A stretch of 64,000 nt of DNA from Paracoccaceae bacterium Fryx2. GTDB lineage: Bacteria; Pseudomonadota; Alphaproteobacteria; Rhodobacterales; Rhodobacteraceae. This document shows positions 27,186 through 36,949 of this stretch, piece by piece (within the stretch, counting starts at the first letter, position 1; every line of letters starts with the position of its first letter). The position numbers and the translations under genes are program-made. Location: positions 682,001 through 746,000 of the forward strand of contig JAVSGI010000005.1 of NCBI GenBank assembly GCA_032334235.1, given 5' to 3'. The notes below the pieces were generated by a model that saw only the letters and a list, made by a program, of their open reading frames with translations, searched no databases and was not told the origin of the DNA.

Positions 27186-27357
27186 GGCTTGGGCCCTTTT
27201 TGGTCCTGTTTGCCCGAAATCACGGCAGAACCGCAGGGCATTGCCCATTGGCCGCGCAGCCGCCGGGCTGTAGCGCGTCAACCAGCATGTCCGTGACCGT
27301 CAACCACGTTGGCCGGTTTTAGGCCGCTGGGTTGGCGTATCTGGAATTGTTTTTCGC

Positions 27358-28173
27358 TCAGCCTTCTCCTTTGTCCTTGTTGTCGGCGATGGTTGTCGTT
27401 GGCGGTCTGCTCAGCGCCTCTTTGTTGGAGGCGGCCGCGCGCTGGCGGAAGCTTTCGGCATTCATCTCCAGGATCGCTGCGTGATGAACCAGCCGGTCGA
27501 TGGCGGCGACGGTCATCGCCTTGTCCGGGAAGATCTGGTCCCAGCCGCTGAAGGGCTGGTTGGCGGCGATGGCGATGCTGCGGTATTCGTAGCGCCGGGC
27601 GATCAGTTCGAAGAGCACGCCGGTTTCGGCCTGATCCTTGTGGGCGTAGGTGATGTCGTCGAGGATGATCAGGTCGAACTTGTCGAGCTTGGCGAGCGCG
27701 GCTTCGAGCACCAGATCGCGGCGGGCGGCCTGAAGTCGCTGCACCAGATCGCTGGTGCGGGTATAGAACACGCGGTGTCCCCGCTCGATCAGGGCATGGC
27801 CTATCGCGCAGAGAATGTGCGTTTTGCCCGTGCCGGAATTGCCGATGGCGATCAGATTGCCGCCACCCTCCAGCCAGTCGCCGGCCGCCAGAGCTTCCAC
27901 CCGGGCACGCGGCAGGGTTGGCAGCGCCTTGAAGTCGAAGGTCGCCAGCGTCTTGCCAGCCGGTAGCTGTGCCTCGTTCATGTGGCGCTGAATGCGGCGC
28001 ATGTCGCGCTCGGCCAGTTCGTATTCCGCGAGGACAGCCAGAAAGCGGGCAGCGGGCCAGCCTTCGGCATCGGCGCGGGTGGCGATGTCGGCCCAAAGCT
28101 TGTGGAAGCTGGGCAGGCGCAGCGCGGTCAGCATGCTGGGCAGCGTGTGGATGTCGATCTCGCGGGAGGTCAT
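27358..28173 (-). CDS. istB: IS21 helper ATPase IstB
   Basis: A 271-aa AAA+ ATPase that assists the transposase in target choice. Walker A is GNSGTGKTH (about 110) and Walker B LIILDDI, with AIAANQPFSGW as sensor region. Its start overlaps the istA stop by 4 bases, which is the usual coupling. Confidence 0.95.
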   Translation of the reverse strand: MTSREIDIHTLPSMLTALRLPSFHKLWADIATRADAEGWPAARFLAVLAEYELAERDMRRIQRHMNEAQLPAGKTLATFDFKALPTLPRARVEALAAGDWLEGGGNLIAIGNSGTGKTHILCAIGHALIERGHRVFYTRTSDLVQRLQAARRDLVLEAALAKLDKFDLIILDDITYAHKDQAETGVLFELIARRYEYRSIAIAANQPFSGWDQIFPDKAMTVAAIDRLVHHAAILEMNAESFRQRAAASNKEALSRPPTTTIADNKDKGEG

Positions 28174-29678
28174 GCGCAGGCTCCCAGAAGGGCATCGAAG
28201 CTGTCGAGCGAGGGATGGGCGACGGTGACATCTGTCGGCAGCGCCGTTTGCTTCGGGCTCAGGCGGAGCATCAGCAGGTCAGGGTCCGGCACCCGGCCGG
28301 CGTCGAGATCGTCCGTCAGGAGATGCGCCAGTTCCGCCTCGCAGGCCCGGTCGTGGGCGATGAACAGCAGGTCGACCATGCGGCGGCAGGCGTCGCGGCG
28401 GGGCAGATCACGCTGCAGCACCTGCCAGGCTGCAGCGTATTCGGTTCGCGGGAACAGGCTGTCGCGGTAGATCGAACTCCACAGGGCTTGCGGTTTGCGC
28501 CGCAGCGCGTGGATGACGTGATGGTAGTTGATGACATGCACGCGATGGCCGTCGCCGCGACCACGCGCCCTTGTATGGCTGACGACCAGGGTGCTGCCGA
28601 GAAAGGCCTCAAGGCGATCGTCGTAAAGGTGGACCCGCAAGCGCTGCCCGATCAGCTGCGACGGGGCGCTGTAGAAGATGCTCTTGACCAGAAAGCCGCT
28701 GGTGCGGGTGACCGGAACCACGGTCTCTGTAAAGTCGGTGGTGCGCCGGCGCGGCAGGGGCTTCAGATGCGCCCGTTCCACCTGCGTGGCCGCCGCCCGC
28801 TGCCGGTTGCGCCGTGCCACCAGAATGTCGATGAAGCGCCGGTAGTCCTCGATGCTGGCGAAGTCGCGGCTGCCGCGCAGGATCAGCGCCTGTTCGATGG
28901 CTTTCTTGAGGTGCCGGTTCTGGGATTCCACCGCGCCGTTCTCATGAGCCTCGCCGCGGTTGTTGCGACTGGCCTCCATGCCGTAATGGCCGACGAAGGC
29001 ATTGTAGCGCGTGGTGATATCCTGGCGCTGGTCAGCCGTCAGGTTGCGGAAAGCGGCCGAGAGGCTGTCGGTGCGATGCTCCTGTGGTGCCCCGCCGAGC
29101 GACCAGAGCGCCTGCTGCAGGTTCTCGGCCAAGGCCGTGAAGCTCTCCCCGCCCAGGACCACCCCGACATGCTCCCACCGGCTGTAGACCATGACGAAGT
29201 GGTAAAGCAGATGCGGGAATAGCTGGCCCGCGATCGTCACCTCCAGCTCCTCGGCATGAGTGAAGTCAGACTGGGCCATGCGGCCCGGCTCCGGCGTCTG
29301 GCGGAAGATGATGTCGCGCTCGGGTCCGTTCAGCGCCCGCCACTGCCGCACCCGCCGTTCCAGGGTGCGCCGGATGCGGTCATCGGGGAAGGCCAGCGGG
29401 TGCAGGCCCTGAAGGTGGCGCAGCAGGGTGACGGCCTGCAAAGTGCTGTCCCTCTCCAGCAAAGGAAGGATGTCGCCCTCCCAAAAGCCTTCGAGGGGAT
29501 CGGCCACCGTGCGCCCGTGAACGATCTTGCGGTTCGAGGGCAGCGTCGGATTGGCATCGAACCGTCGGGCCGTGCGCTCACTGAACCCGGCGCGGGCGGC
29601 CGACGTGCGCTGACTGTGATATCGGAGGTCGGACATGTATAATCTCAATTGCTGGTCGTTGATGGGTTTGTAGGCCAA
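28170..29678 (-). CDS. istA: IS21 transposase IstA
   Basis: A 502-aa transposase if read from TTG at 29678, which has a GGAGGA site six bases before it. N-terminal HTH RTSAARAGFSERTARRF, then the DDE core: Asp in QSDFTHAEE, Asp in HRTDSLSAAF and Glu in AHENGAVESQNRHLK. A C-terminal beta-barrel region follows. The frame is intact. An ATG at 29636 would remove the first residues of the usual family start. Confidence 0.92.
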   Translation of the reverse strand: MAYKPINDQQLRLYMSDLRYHSQRTSAARAGFSERTARRFDANPTLPSNRKIVHGRTVADPLEGFWEGDILPLLERDSTLQAVTLLRHLQGLHPLAFPDDRIRRTLERRVRQWRALNGPERDIIFRQTPEPGRMAQSDFTHAEELEVTIAGQLFPHLLYHFVMVYSRWEHVGVVLGGESFTALAENLQQALWSLGGAPQEHRTDSLSAAFRNLTADQRQDITTRYNAFVGHYGMEASRNNRGEAHENGAVESQNRHLKKAIEQALILRGSRDFASIEDYRRFIDILVARRNRQRAAATQVERAHLKPLPRRRTTDFTETVVPVTRTSGFLVKSIFYSAPSQLIGQRLRVHLYDDRLEAFLGSTLVVSHTRARGRGDGHRVHVINYHHVIHALRRKPQALWSSIYRDSLFPRTEYAAAWQVLQRDLPRRDACRRMVDLLFIAHDRACEAELAHLLTDDLDAGRVPDPDLLMLRLSPKQTALPTDVTVAHPSLDSFDALLGACA

Positions 29679-29756
29679 CCCGGATCCTCCGTTTGACGGC
29701 AGAGGAACCCGGCTTACCAACCCGCAGCGACCAGCACCTTCCCCGAAATCAATCAA

Positions 29757-29812
29757 GCCGGTGGGGCTGCCCTCCAGACGGGCATGCCCGTCTTCCGTTC
29801 AGCCCCACCGGC
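29757..29812. repeat. Nested inverted repeat upstream of istA
   Basis: GCCGGTGGGGCTG and CAGCCCCACCGGC (13-bp perfect arms) enclose a perfect 16-bp palindrome GACGGGCATGCCCGTC at 29777-29792. It lies inside the IS right end, between the terminal repeats and the transposase start. Confidence 0.9.
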
Positions 29813-29897
29813 CAAGGTGGTTGTCGGCACCGGCCAAGATGGTTGTCGCGCAACACGCCGGGCTTTGGTTCGGGTCGTGCAGGGCGGCCGCGGGGAA

Positions 29898-29932
29898 TCA
29901 AAAACAAGACCGGCGCAGGAAACCCGCGCCGG
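29898..29932 (-). terminator. Intrinsic terminator of the 57-aa gene
   Basis: Read on the minus strand, CCGGCGC and GCGCCGG arms around GGGTTTCCT are followed by TCTTGTTTTTG. It lies 27 bp past the stop of the small gene at 29959-30132. Confidence 0.8.
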
Positions 29933-29958
29933 CCACGTCAGAAAGACAATTCAGAAAC

Positions 29959-30132
29959 TCAGGAGTTGGCGCGTTGAACCCGCGCCAGATATTCTGCGGC
30001 GCCATCGCGCGACAGGGTCGATTTCGGGCCACCTTCGCGGGCCCGACGCTCTGCAACCCTCGCGCCGACGAAGGCCATGACCGCAACGAAACCCAACGTA
30101 CCGAAGTTCAGAAATGCAAGTGCCTGATCCAT
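29959..30132 (-). CDS. 57-aa small membrane-type protein
   Basis: Below the usual ORF size cut. ATG at 30132 has a perfect AGGAGG six bases upstream. It encodes MDQALAFLNFGTLGFVAVMA, one likely membrane helix at about 11-25, then a basic/acidic soluble tail ending AAEYLARVQRANS. A strong terminator follows its stop. The ribosome site, helix and terminator together make it a real gene, but I do not recognise the family. Confidence 0.75.
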   Translation of the reverse strand: MDQALAFLNFGTLGFVAVMAFVGARVAERRAREGGPKSTLSRDGAAEYLARVQRANS

Positions 30133-30215
30133 GGTGTCCTCCTGTTCTGGATACAGTTTCTACGCCACGGGATTTTAATCGGATCACAAGGATTCAGCTT
30201 TTTTCGCAGGCTGCT

Positions 30216-30488
30216 TCAATAGACCAGCACGATGACCGCCAGGAAGTAGATCAGCATCCCGATCCAGCCGAACCCGGCCGCGATCAGCGAGGTCACGAAC
30301 AGCAGCAGCAGCACGCAGCCGACCAGAACGGCCTGGCGGCGCGGCGGCAGCGCCCTCAGGCGGGCCTCGGCGCTCTTGCCATCGGGCGACCGCCACAGCC
30401 GCTCCAGCAGCGCCGCGGCGATGGCCCGCAACCAATCCCAGATGCCCGCCAGCAAGGTCAACTCCCCGCCCTCCGCTTCCGTCCTCAC
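30216..30488 (-). CDS. 90-aa small inner-membrane protein
   Basis: A short N-terminal amphipathic segment (LLAGIWDWLRAIAAALLERL), a basic loop (RALPPRRQAV), then a hydrophobic stretch of about 37 residues (LVGCVLLLLFVTSLIAAGF to the C-terminus) that can form two membrane helices. No domain recognised. It lies divergent from purL and upstream of the 57-aa gene on the same strand. Confidence 0.6.
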   Translation of the reverse strand: MRTEAEGGELTLLAGIWDWLRAIAAALLERLWRSPDGKSAEARLRALPPRRQAVLVGCVLLLLFVTSLIAAGFGWIGMLIYFLAVIVLVY

Positions 30489-30612
30489 CCGATGTCACAA
30501 TCGGGTAACACGGGGAAAGGCATCGGGGCAACAGCGCCGACAAGACTGGGGCCTTTTCCCATGCGCCCCTTTCGATTAAGACCGCCCAACGGATGGGCGC
30601 CAAAGGGAACGG

Positions 30613-32775
30613 ATGATGTCAGAACCAACGATCGACGCAGAGCTTGTCGCGGCCCACGGGCTGAAGCCCGATGAATACCAGCGCATCCTGCAGATCATCG
30701 GCCGCACCCCCAGCTTCACCGAGCTTGGCATCTTCTCGGCGATGTGGAACGAGCATTGCTCCTACAAGTCGTCGAAGAAATGGCTGCGCACCCTGCCCAC
30801 CACCGGCCCGCAGGTGATCTGCGGCCCGGGCGAAAACGCGGGCGTGGTGGATATCGGCGACGGGCAGGCGATCATCTTCAAGATGGAAAGCCACAACCAC
30901 CCCTCCTACATCGAGCCGCATCAGGGCGCGGCCACCGGGGTGGGGGGCATCCTGCGCGATGTGTTCACCATGGGCGCGCGCCCCATCGCCGCAATGAACG
31001 CGCTCAGCTTCGGAGAGCCGTCCCATCCCAAGACCGCGCATCTGGTCAAGGGCGTGGTCGAGGGCGTCGGCGGCTACGGCAACGCCTTCGGCGTGCCCAC
31101 CATCGGCGGCGAGGTGCGCTTCCACCGCAGCTACAACGGCAACTGCCTGGTCAACGCCTTTGCGGCGGGCCTCGCCGATGCCGACAAGATCTTCTACTCG
31201 GTGGCCTCGGGCGTGGGGATGCCGGTGGTCTACCTCGGCGCCAAGACCGGGCGCGACGGCGTCGGCGGCGCCACCATGGCCTCGGCCGAATTCGACGACA
31301 CCATCGAGGACAAGCGCCCCACCGTGCAGGTCGGAGACCCCTTCACCGAAAAGCGCCTGCTGGAGGCCTGCCTGGAACTGATGGCCTCGGGCGCCGTGAT
31401 CTCGATCCAGGACATGGGGGCGGCCGGCCTCACCTGTTCGGCGGTGGAAATGGGCGACAAGGGCGGCCTTGGCATCCGCTTGCAGCTTGACGACGTGCCG
31501 CAGCGCGAAACCCGGATGACCGCCTACGAGATGATGCTGTCGGAATCCCAGGAACGGATGCTGATGGTCCTGAAGCCCGAGATGGAGGCCGAAGCCCGCG
31601 CGATCTTCGTGAAATGGGATCTCGATTTTGCCATCGTCGGCGAAACCATCCCCGAAGACCGCTTCCTGATCCTGCACGGCAACGAGGTGAAGGCCGACCT
31701 GCCGCTGTCGAAACTCGCCTCCTCCGCCCCGGAATACGACCGGCCATGGGTCGAAACCCCCGCCGCCGCGCCGCTGGGCGATGTGCCCGCCATCGACGCG
31801 ATCGACGCCCTGCGTGCGCTGATCGGGTCGCCCAGCTACGCCCACAAGGCCTGGGTGTGGGAACAATACGACAGCATGGTGATGGCCGACACCGTGGTGG
31901 CCCCCGGCCTCGGGGCCGGCGTGGTGCGGGTGCACGGCACGCCCAAGGCGCTTGCCTTCACCAGCGACGTGACCCCGCGCTACGTCAAGGCAAACCCCTA
32001 CGAGGGCGGCAAGCAGGCGGTGGCCGAAGCCTGGCGCAACCTCTGCGCCGTCGGCGCCCTCCCCCTTGCCACCACCGACAACCTGAACTTCGGCAACCCC
32101 GAAAAGCCCGAGATCATGGGCCAGCTGGTCGGCGCCATCAAGGGCATCGGCGAGGCCTGCATCGCGCTCGACATGCCGATCGTGTCGGGCAACGTCTCGC
32201 TCTACAACGAAACCGACGGCACCGGCATCCTGCCCACCCCCACCATCGGCGCGGTCGGCCTGCTGACCAGCCTCGATGACCTGATCGCGGGCCACCCCGC
32301 CGCGGGCGACGCCGCCCTGGTGATCGGCACGACCCATGGCCATCTCGGCCAGTCCGCCCTGCTGGCCGAGGCGTTCGGCATCGAGGCGGGCGACGCCCCC
32401 CCGGTCGATCTCGCGGCCGAGCGTCGCCACGGCGACTTCCTGCGCGCCCACCGCTGCCACATCCGTGCCGCCACCGACCTGTCGGACGGCGGTCTGGCCC
32501 TGGCCGCCTTCGAGATGGCCGAAGCCGCGGGCCTCGGCCTGACGCTCGCGGCAGACGACATCGCCACCCTCTACGGCGAAGACCAGGCGCGCTACCTCGT
32601 GGCCTGCGCCCCGTCCGAGGCCGAGGCCCTGCAGGCCGCAGGCCGCGCCGCGGGCGTTCCCGTCGCAATCGTGGGCAGCTTTGGCGGCGATGCCGTCCGA
32701 TTGGGCAGCAGCCACGCCGCCCTGGCCGAACTTTCCGCCCTCTACCGCAGCGCCTTCGCCGCCGCCCTGACCTGA
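30613..32775 (+). CDS. purL: Phosphoribosylformylglycinamidine synthase subunit PurL
   Basis: A 720-aa small-type PurL, the ATP-dependent synthase subunit of the three-protein FGAM synthase of purine synthesis, working with PurQ and PurS encoded elsewhere. Motifs include [19 protein letters not shown], the [19 protein letters not shown] nucleotide loop, and a second half repeat with [20 protein letters not shown] (partly). There is no fused glutaminase. The start is one of two adjacent ATGs after AAAGGGAA. Confidence 0.96.
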   Translation: MMSEPTIDAELVAAHGLKPDEYQRILQIIGRTPSFTELGIFSAMWNEHCSYKSSKKWLRTLPTTGPQVICGPGENAGVVDIGDGQAIIFKMESHNHPSYIEPHQGAATGVGGILRDVFTMGARPIAAMNALSFGEPSHPKTAHLVKGVVEGVGGYGNAFGVPTIGGEVRFHRSYNGNCLVNAFAAGLADADKIFYSVASGVGMPVVYLGAKTGRDGVGGATMASAEFDDTIEDKRPTVQVGDPFTEKRLLEACLELMASGAVISIQDMGAAGLTCSAVEMGDKGGLGIRLQLDDVPQRETRMTAYEMMLSESQERMLMVLKPEMEAEARAIFVKWDLDFAIVGETIPEDRFLILHGNEVKADLPLSKLASSAPEYDRPWVETPAAAPLGDVPAIDAIDALRALIGSPSYAHKAWVWEQYDSMVMADTVVAPGLGAGVVRVHGTPKALAFTSDVTPRYVKANPYEGGKQAVAEAWRNLCAVGALPLATTDNLNFGNPEKPEIMGQLVGAIKGIGEACIALDMPIVSGNVSLYNETDGTGILPTPTIGAVGLLTSLDDLIAGHPAAGDAALVIGTTHGHLGQSALLAEAFGIEAGDAPPVDLAAERRHGDFLRAHRCHIRAATDLSDGGLALAAFEMAEAAGLGLTLAADDIATLYGEDQARYLVACAPSEAEALQAAGRAAGVPVAIVGSFGGDAVRLGSSHAALAELSALYRSAFAAALT

Positions 32776-32838
32776 CCTTGCGAACGGACTGCCCCGGGGT
32801 TACATCTTGGGGCAGACCGCAGAACAGGATGCCCGACC

Positions 32839-33081
32839 ATGGCCATGGAAGCCCGCGACATCGAAAACCTGATCCGGGAAACCTTCCCCAACGCCCGGAT
32901 CACCATCACCGACCTCGCCGGTGACGGCAACCACTGGGCGGCCGAAGTGATCGACGAAAGCTTCAAGGGCCTGAACCGCGTCCAGCAGCAGCGCGCCGTC
33001 TATGCGAGCCTCAAGGGCAAGATGGACGGGGCGCATGGCGAACTCCACGCCCTCGCGCTGACCACCAAGGCCCCCGAATAA
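32839..33081 (+). CDS. BolA/IbaG family protein
   Basis: An 80-aa BolA-fold protein. GDGNHWAAEVIDESFKGLN and RVQQQRAVYASL are the family core, with the His near residue 31. BolA proteins form [2Fe-2S] heterodimers with monothiol glutaredoxins, and grxD is the next gene, 65 bp downstream. The length and lack of a second conserved His favour the short IbaG/BolA2 type. Involvement in iron-sulfur handling is inferred from the family and neighbour. Confidence 0.88.
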   Translation: MAMEARDIENLIRETFPNARITITDLAGDGNHWAAEVIDESFKGLNRVQQQRAVYASLKGKMDGAHGELHALALTTKAPE

Positions 33082-33145
33082 CCGACCCTGCGCTGCCCCC
33101 GACCGCAGCCCCCACCCAACCGCGCCACAACCCCGAGGACACCAG

Positions 33146-33508
33146 ATGAGCACCGCCGAAGACCAGATCCGTGACACCGTGACCAAGAACGACGTCGTGC
33201 TCTTCATGAAGGGCACGAAGGCCATGCCGCAATGCGGCTTCTCCAGCCGCGTCGCGGGCGTGCTGAACTTCATGGGCGTCGATTTTGCCGACGTCAACGT
33301 GCTGGCCGACGCCGACATCCGCCAGGGCATCAAGGACTTCTCCGACTGGCCGACCATCCCGCAGCTTTACGTCAAGGGCGAATTCGTCGGCGGCTGCGAC
33401 ATCGTCACCGAGATGACCCTGTCGGGCGAACTCGATGCCCTGTTCGAGGCCAAGGGCGTCACCTACGACAAGGCCGCCGCCGACAAGATCCGCGAAGCCA
33501 ACGCCTGA
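33146..33508 (+). CDS. grxD: Grx4-family monothiol glutaredoxin
   Basis: A 120-aa monothiol glutaredoxin with active-site CGFS (in PQCGFSSRV, Cys about residue 31), followed by WPTIPQLYVKGEFVGGCDI, which holds the cis-Pro and glutathione site. It transfers or stores [2Fe-2S] clusters together with the BolA protein encoded upstream. Confidence 0.95.
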   Translation: MSTAEDQIRDTVTKNDVVLFMKGTKAMPQCGFSSRVAGVLNFMGVDFADVNVLADADIRQGIKDFSDWPTIPQLYVKGEFVGGCDIVTEMTLSGELDALFEAKGVTYDKAAADKIREANA

Positions 33509-33540
33509 CCACCCGCACCGTCGCCCGGAAATTTCACACC

Positions 33541-33586
33541 TTCGCTTTGCGCTTTCACCTTTGCGCAAATATCCTCGGGGGGAAGG
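33541..33586 (-). repeat. Dispersed intergenic repeat, copy B
   Basis: In minus orientation GAGGATATTTGCGCAAAGGTGAAAGCG, matching copy A at 2291-2330 over the ATATTT-GCAAAGGTGAAAGCG part. The grxD-zapA gap (238 bp, convergent) holds nothing else I can name. Confidence 0.65.
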
Positions 33587-33746
33587 CCCGGATGCAATCC
33601 GGGCCTGCGGGGGGCAGACAGCCCCCCTTCCGCCCGGCGCCCCGCAGACAGGCCGATCAACGGCGGGCAGGGCCGTAGCTCCGCGGGCAGGCCGAGGGGT
33701 ATGCGCCCCGCACGCAGGCCGGAGCGCCCGGATCGGCCCTTCGGCG

Positions 33747-34121
33747 TCAGGCCTCCGCACGCTCCTCCACCGCTGCCGCCATTGCCTCGGCACGGGCGGC
33801 GATTTCTGCCAGCGCCTCAGTGACCTCGGCCGGAATCACCGGCACCTCGATGCGCAGCGGCGCGGGCAGCGGGCGGGCCTCGACCTCGGCCATGCGTGCC
33901 TTCAGCACGCGCAGCTCGTCCTCCAGCGCCGCCGTCTTGTCGGCCAGCATCAGCCCCGCCATCAGCAGCATCCGCCCCTCGGGCACCCGCCCCATCTGCG
34001 CCACCAGCGGCTGCGCCTCGATGTCGAGCATCGCGGCGGCAGATCGCAGGAAGTGCTCTTCGCCGGTCTGGCAGGCAACCTGAAAGGTCCGTCCGCCGAT
34101 GGTGATGTCAAGCTCGGGCAT
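33747..34121 (-). CDS. zapA: Cell division protein ZapA
   Basis: A 124-aa FtsZ-bundling protein. The N-terminal head [22 protein letters not shown] and EGRMLLMAGLMLADK (partly quoted) are followed by a coiled coil (about 65-80) and an Ala/Glu tail. It overlaps by 14 bases the coiled-coil gene upstream, the common ZapA neighbour in Rhodobacterales. Confidence 0.88.
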   Translation of the reverse strand: MPELDITIGGRTFQVACQTGEEHFLRSAAAMLDIEAQPLVAQMGRVPEGRMLLMAGLMLADKTAALEDELRVLKARMAEVEARPLPAPLRIEVPVIPAEVTEALAEIAARAEAMAAAVEERAEA

Positions 34122-34659
34122 CGTCGGGAACCTCCTTGGTCTGCGGGGCCGCCCCGGTCGGCGGCATCTCGATCAGCGGCGCGAGTTCGGCCAGTATCTC
34201 ATCCAGTTCGGCGGTTTCCGACAGCCGGGTGGCGCGCAGCGCCTCAAGCTCGGCAAGCATCGCCTTGTTGATCATCTGCGGGTCGGCCTGACCGCCGGTC
34301 TGCGCCTCGCGCAGCACGCGCAGCTGTTCGCGCAACTGCACCGTGGTCTTGCGCATCCGCTGCAGGTCCAGCCCCTGCACGTCCAGCTGCCGCGTCATCC
34401 TTGCCACCTGCGCCTCAAGCCGCGCCACGGCCTGTGCCTCGCGTTCCTTCACCGCGCGCAGCCGCGCCGAAAGCTGGGCGTTGGCGGTGCGTTCCTCGTC
34501 CAGCGCCGCCTGAAGCCCCTCGTCCACGCCAGCGGGGCCTGCAACCGTCGCTGTGGCCTCGGCCGCCGCTGCCGGTTCGGCCGCCATCCGGTCCAGCCCC
34601 TTGCCGATCCGCTCGAGCGCGGCGGTGATCCGGCGCTCCAGCTCTGAAATATCGCTCAT
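34108..34659 (-). CDS. Coiled-coil protein upstream of zapA
   Basis: A 183-aa cytoplasmic protein, mostly heptad-rich from about residue 45 to 150 ([20 protein letters not shown], then [19 protein letters not shown]). There is no membrane segment. Overlap with zapA suggests the two are made together, and a ZapB-like partner role in the Z ring is conceivable, but no sequence motif shows it. ATG at 34659; a longer frame upstream reads through the tkt promoter. Confidence 0.75.
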   Translation of the reverse strand: MSDISELERRITAALERIGKGLDRMAAEPAAAAEATATVAGPAGVDEGLQAALDEERTANAQLSARLRAVKEREAQAVARLEAQVARMTRQLDVQGLDLQRMRKTTVQLREQLRVLREAQTGGQADPQMINKAMLAELEALRATRLSETAELDEILAELAPLIEMPPTGAAPQTKEVPDDARA

Positions 34660-34836
34660 CTTCTGCCCCTTCCGGTTCCAGCCCCGCCCCGGCGCGGCGA
34701 ATCGGCCTTTTTCCCGATGTTCCCTGATCTTATCCCAAAGCAAACGGCAAATGCGCCCCCCTTTCCGCCCGGCCCCGCCCCGGTCCGCTTGATCTTGCCG
34801 CCCGGGCTGATATGCACCTGCCGGAAACCCCGACAC

Positions 34837-34864
34837 CGACCCCCGACCCCCGACCCCCGACCCC
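34837..34864. repeat. Four perfect 7-bp repeats in the tkt leader
   Basis: CGACCCC is repeated four times without interruption, ending 20 bp before the tkt start codon. Confidence 0.9.
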
Positions 34865-34884
34865 AGCAGACGAAGGACAAGACC

Positions 34885-36900
34885 TTGGACATTGCAAGCC
34901 TGCGCGCCCAGCACCCCGATCATTGGACCAAAGCCTGCGCCATCCGCACCCTGACGCTCGATGCGGTCGCCGCCGCGAACTCGGGTCATTCCGGAATGCC
35001 GATGGGGATGGCCGACGTGGCGACCGTGCTGTGGGAAAAGCACCTGAGCTTCGACGCCGCCGCCCCCGACTGGCCGAACCGCGACCGCTTCATCCTGTCG
35101 GCGGGGCATGGCTCGATGCTGCTCTATGCGCTGCTGCACCTGACCGGCTTTGCCGACATGACGCTGGCGCAGGTCAAGAACTTCCGCCAGTGGGGCGCCA
35201 TCACCGCAGGCCACCCCGAATACGGCCACGCCAAGGGCATCGAGACCACGACCGGCCCGCTGGGCCAGGGCATCGCCAATGCCGTGGGCTTTGCCATGGC
35301 CGAGGAATCGCTGCGCGCCCGCTGGGGCTCGAAGGTCATCGACCATTACACCTATGTCATCGCGGGCGACGGCTGCCTGATGGAAGGCATCAGCCAGGAG
35401 GCGATCGGCCTTGCGGGCAAGCATCAGCTTTCGCGCCTGATCGTGCTGTGGGACAACAACGGCATCACAATCGACGGCAAGGTGGCGCTGTCGGATGTCA
35501 CCGACCAGAGCGCCCGTTTCGCCGCCTCGGGGTGGAACGTGTTTTCCTGCGACGGCCATGACCCCGCCGACATCGACCGCGCCATCACCGCCGCCAAGGC
35601 CTCGCCCCGCCCGGCCTTTGTCGCCTGCAAGACCCATATCGCGCTGGGGTCATCGGCGCAGGACACGTCGAAAGGCCACGGCGCGCTGACCGACGCCAAG
35701 CTGGTCGCCGACACCAAGGCCGCCTATGGCTGGCCCCATGCCGCCTTCGAGATTCCGGCCGATGTCAAATCGGCGTGGGAGGCGATCGGCGCCCGCGGTG
35801 CCGCCGCCCGCACCGCATGGGAGGCGCGGCTGGCCGCCCTGCCCGCCGCAAAGCAGGCCGAGTTCCGCCGCATCTTCGCGGGCGACGCCCCGGCGAAACT
35901 TTCCGGCGTGATCCGCGCGCTGAAGAAATCGGCCGTGGAAACCGCCCCCAAGGTCGCCACCCGCCGCGCCTCGGAACTGGTGCTGGAAGCCGTCAACCCG
36001 GTGATGGGCGAAACCATCGGCGGTTCCGCCGACCTGACCGGGTCGAACAACACCAAGACCGCCGACCTTGGCGTGTTCGACCCGCTGAACCGCAAGGGCC
36101 GCTACGTCTATTACGGCATCCGCGAACACGGCATGGCGGCGGCGATGAACGGCATGGCGCTCCATGGCGGGGTGCGGCCCTATGGCGGTACCTTCATGTG
36201 CTTCACCGATTACGCCCGCCCGTCGATGCGGCTTTCGGCGCTGATGGGCATTCCGGTGGTTTATGTCATGACGCATGATTCCATCGGTCTGGGCGAGGAT
36301 GGCCCGACCCACCAGCCGGTCGAACACCTGGCGATCAGCCGCGCCACGCCCAACACATGGGTGTTCCGCCCCGCCGATCTGGTCGAAACCGCCGAGGCCT
36401 GGGAATGTGCGCTGACCGCGAAAACCACGCCCTCGGTGCTGGCGCTCAGCCGCCAGAACCTTTCCGCCGTGCGCAAGACCCACACCAACCAGAACCTGAC
36501 CGCCAAGGGCGCCTATGTGCTGGCCGAGGCGACCGGCAAGCGGCTGGCGATCCTGATCGCCTCCGGGTCCGAGGTCGAGATTGCGCTGAAGGCCCGTGAC
36601 CTGCTGGAGGCGCAGGGCATCGGCACCCGCGTCGTCTCGATGCCCTGCATGGAGCTGTTTGCCGAACAGGACGAGGCGTATCGCAAGAAGGTGCTGCCCG
36701 CTGGCGCGGTGCGTGTCGCCATCGAGGCCGGCGTGCGGCAGGGCTGGGACCGCTGGCTGCTGGGCGAGCGCGGCCGCGACGGCAAATGCGATTTCGTCGG
36801 CATGTCCGGCTTTGGCGCATCGGCCCCGGCCGAACGGCTTTATGCCGAATTCGGCATTACCGCCGAGGCGGCGGCCGAGAAGGTCAAGGCGCTGCTCTGA
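34885..36900 (+). CDS. tkt: Transketolase
   Basis: A 671-aa TPP enzyme of the pentose phosphate and Calvin cycles. It has [20 protein letters not shown] at the N-terminus, [19 protein letters not shown], the TPP/metal motif [13 protein letters not shown] and [12 protein letters not shown]. The start is a TTG at 34885 after CGAAGGACA, because MDIASL fits the family; the open frame before it runs through low-complexity repeats. It is divergent from the zapA pair. Confidence 0.95.
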   Translation: MDIASLRAQHPDHWTKACAIRTLTLDAVAAANSGHSGMPMGMADVATVLWEKHLSFDAAAPDWPNRDRFILSAGHGSMLLYALLHLTGFADMTLAQVKNFRQWGAITAGHPEYGHAKGIETTTGPLGQGIANAVGFAMAEESLRARWGSKVIDHYTYVIAGDGCLMEGISQEAIGLAGKHQLSRLIVLWDNNGITIDGKVALSDVTDQSARFAASGWNVFSCDGHDPADIDRAITAAKASPRPAFVACKTHIALGSSAQDTSKGHGALTDAKLVADTKAAYGWPHAAFEIPADVKSAWEAIGARGAAARTAWEARLAALPAAKQAEFRRIFAGDAPAKLSGVIRALKKSAVETAPKVATRRASELVLEAVNPVMGETIGGSADLTGSNNTKTADLGVFDPLNRKGRYVYYGIREHGMAAAMNGMALHGGVRPYGGTFMCFTDYARPSMRLSALMGIPVVYVMTHDSIGLGEDGPTHQPVEHLAISRATPNTWVFRPADLVETAEAWECALTAKTTPSVLALSRQNLSAVRKTHTNQNLTAKGAYVLAEATGKRLAILIASGSEVEIALKARDLLEAQGIGTRVVSMPCMELFAEQDEAYRKKVLPAGAVRVAIEAGVRQGWDRWLLGERGRDGKCDFVGMSGFGASAPAERLYAEFGITAEAAAEKVKALL

Positions 36901-36922
36901 CTTCATCTCAAACATGAAGAAA

Positions 36923-36947
36923 CCGCCGCAACCCCTTGTTGCGGCGG
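36923..36947 (-). terminator. Hairpin between tkt and the DUF808 gene
   Basis: Perfect 10-bp stem CCGCCGCAAC/GTTGCGGCGG with a 5-base loop in the convergent gap. On the minus strand it is followed by TTTCTT, so it best serves the DUF808 gene, but could stop both. Confidence 0.75.
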
Positions 36948-36949
36948 CA

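Larger units (their letters stand above)
27269..29855 (-). mobile_element. Complete IS21-family insertion sequence with 8-bp target duplication
   Basis: The 2587-bp element starts TGTAGCGCGTCAACCA and, on the other strand, TGTTGCGCGACAACCA (20 of 25 end positions match). It is flanked by a perfect 8-bp direct repeat CGCCGGGC at 27261-27268 and 29856-29863. Further terminal-type repeats with an ACCGGCCAA core lie at 27296-27317 (inverted), 29807-29828 and 29829-29850, as in other IS21 elements with multiple transposase sites. It carries istA and istB only and landed in an intergenic region, so it seems a recent insertion. Confidence 0.95.

Noticed and set aside
30619-32715. A 698-codon open frame opposite purL
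   Set aside because: Antisense shadow caused by GC bias at third positions; His/Gly/Val-rich translation without any recognisable fold.
34717-34884. N-terminal extension of transketolase
   Set aside because: The open frame covers Pro-rich translation of the 7-bp repeats; the ribosome site and family start point to the TTG at 34885.
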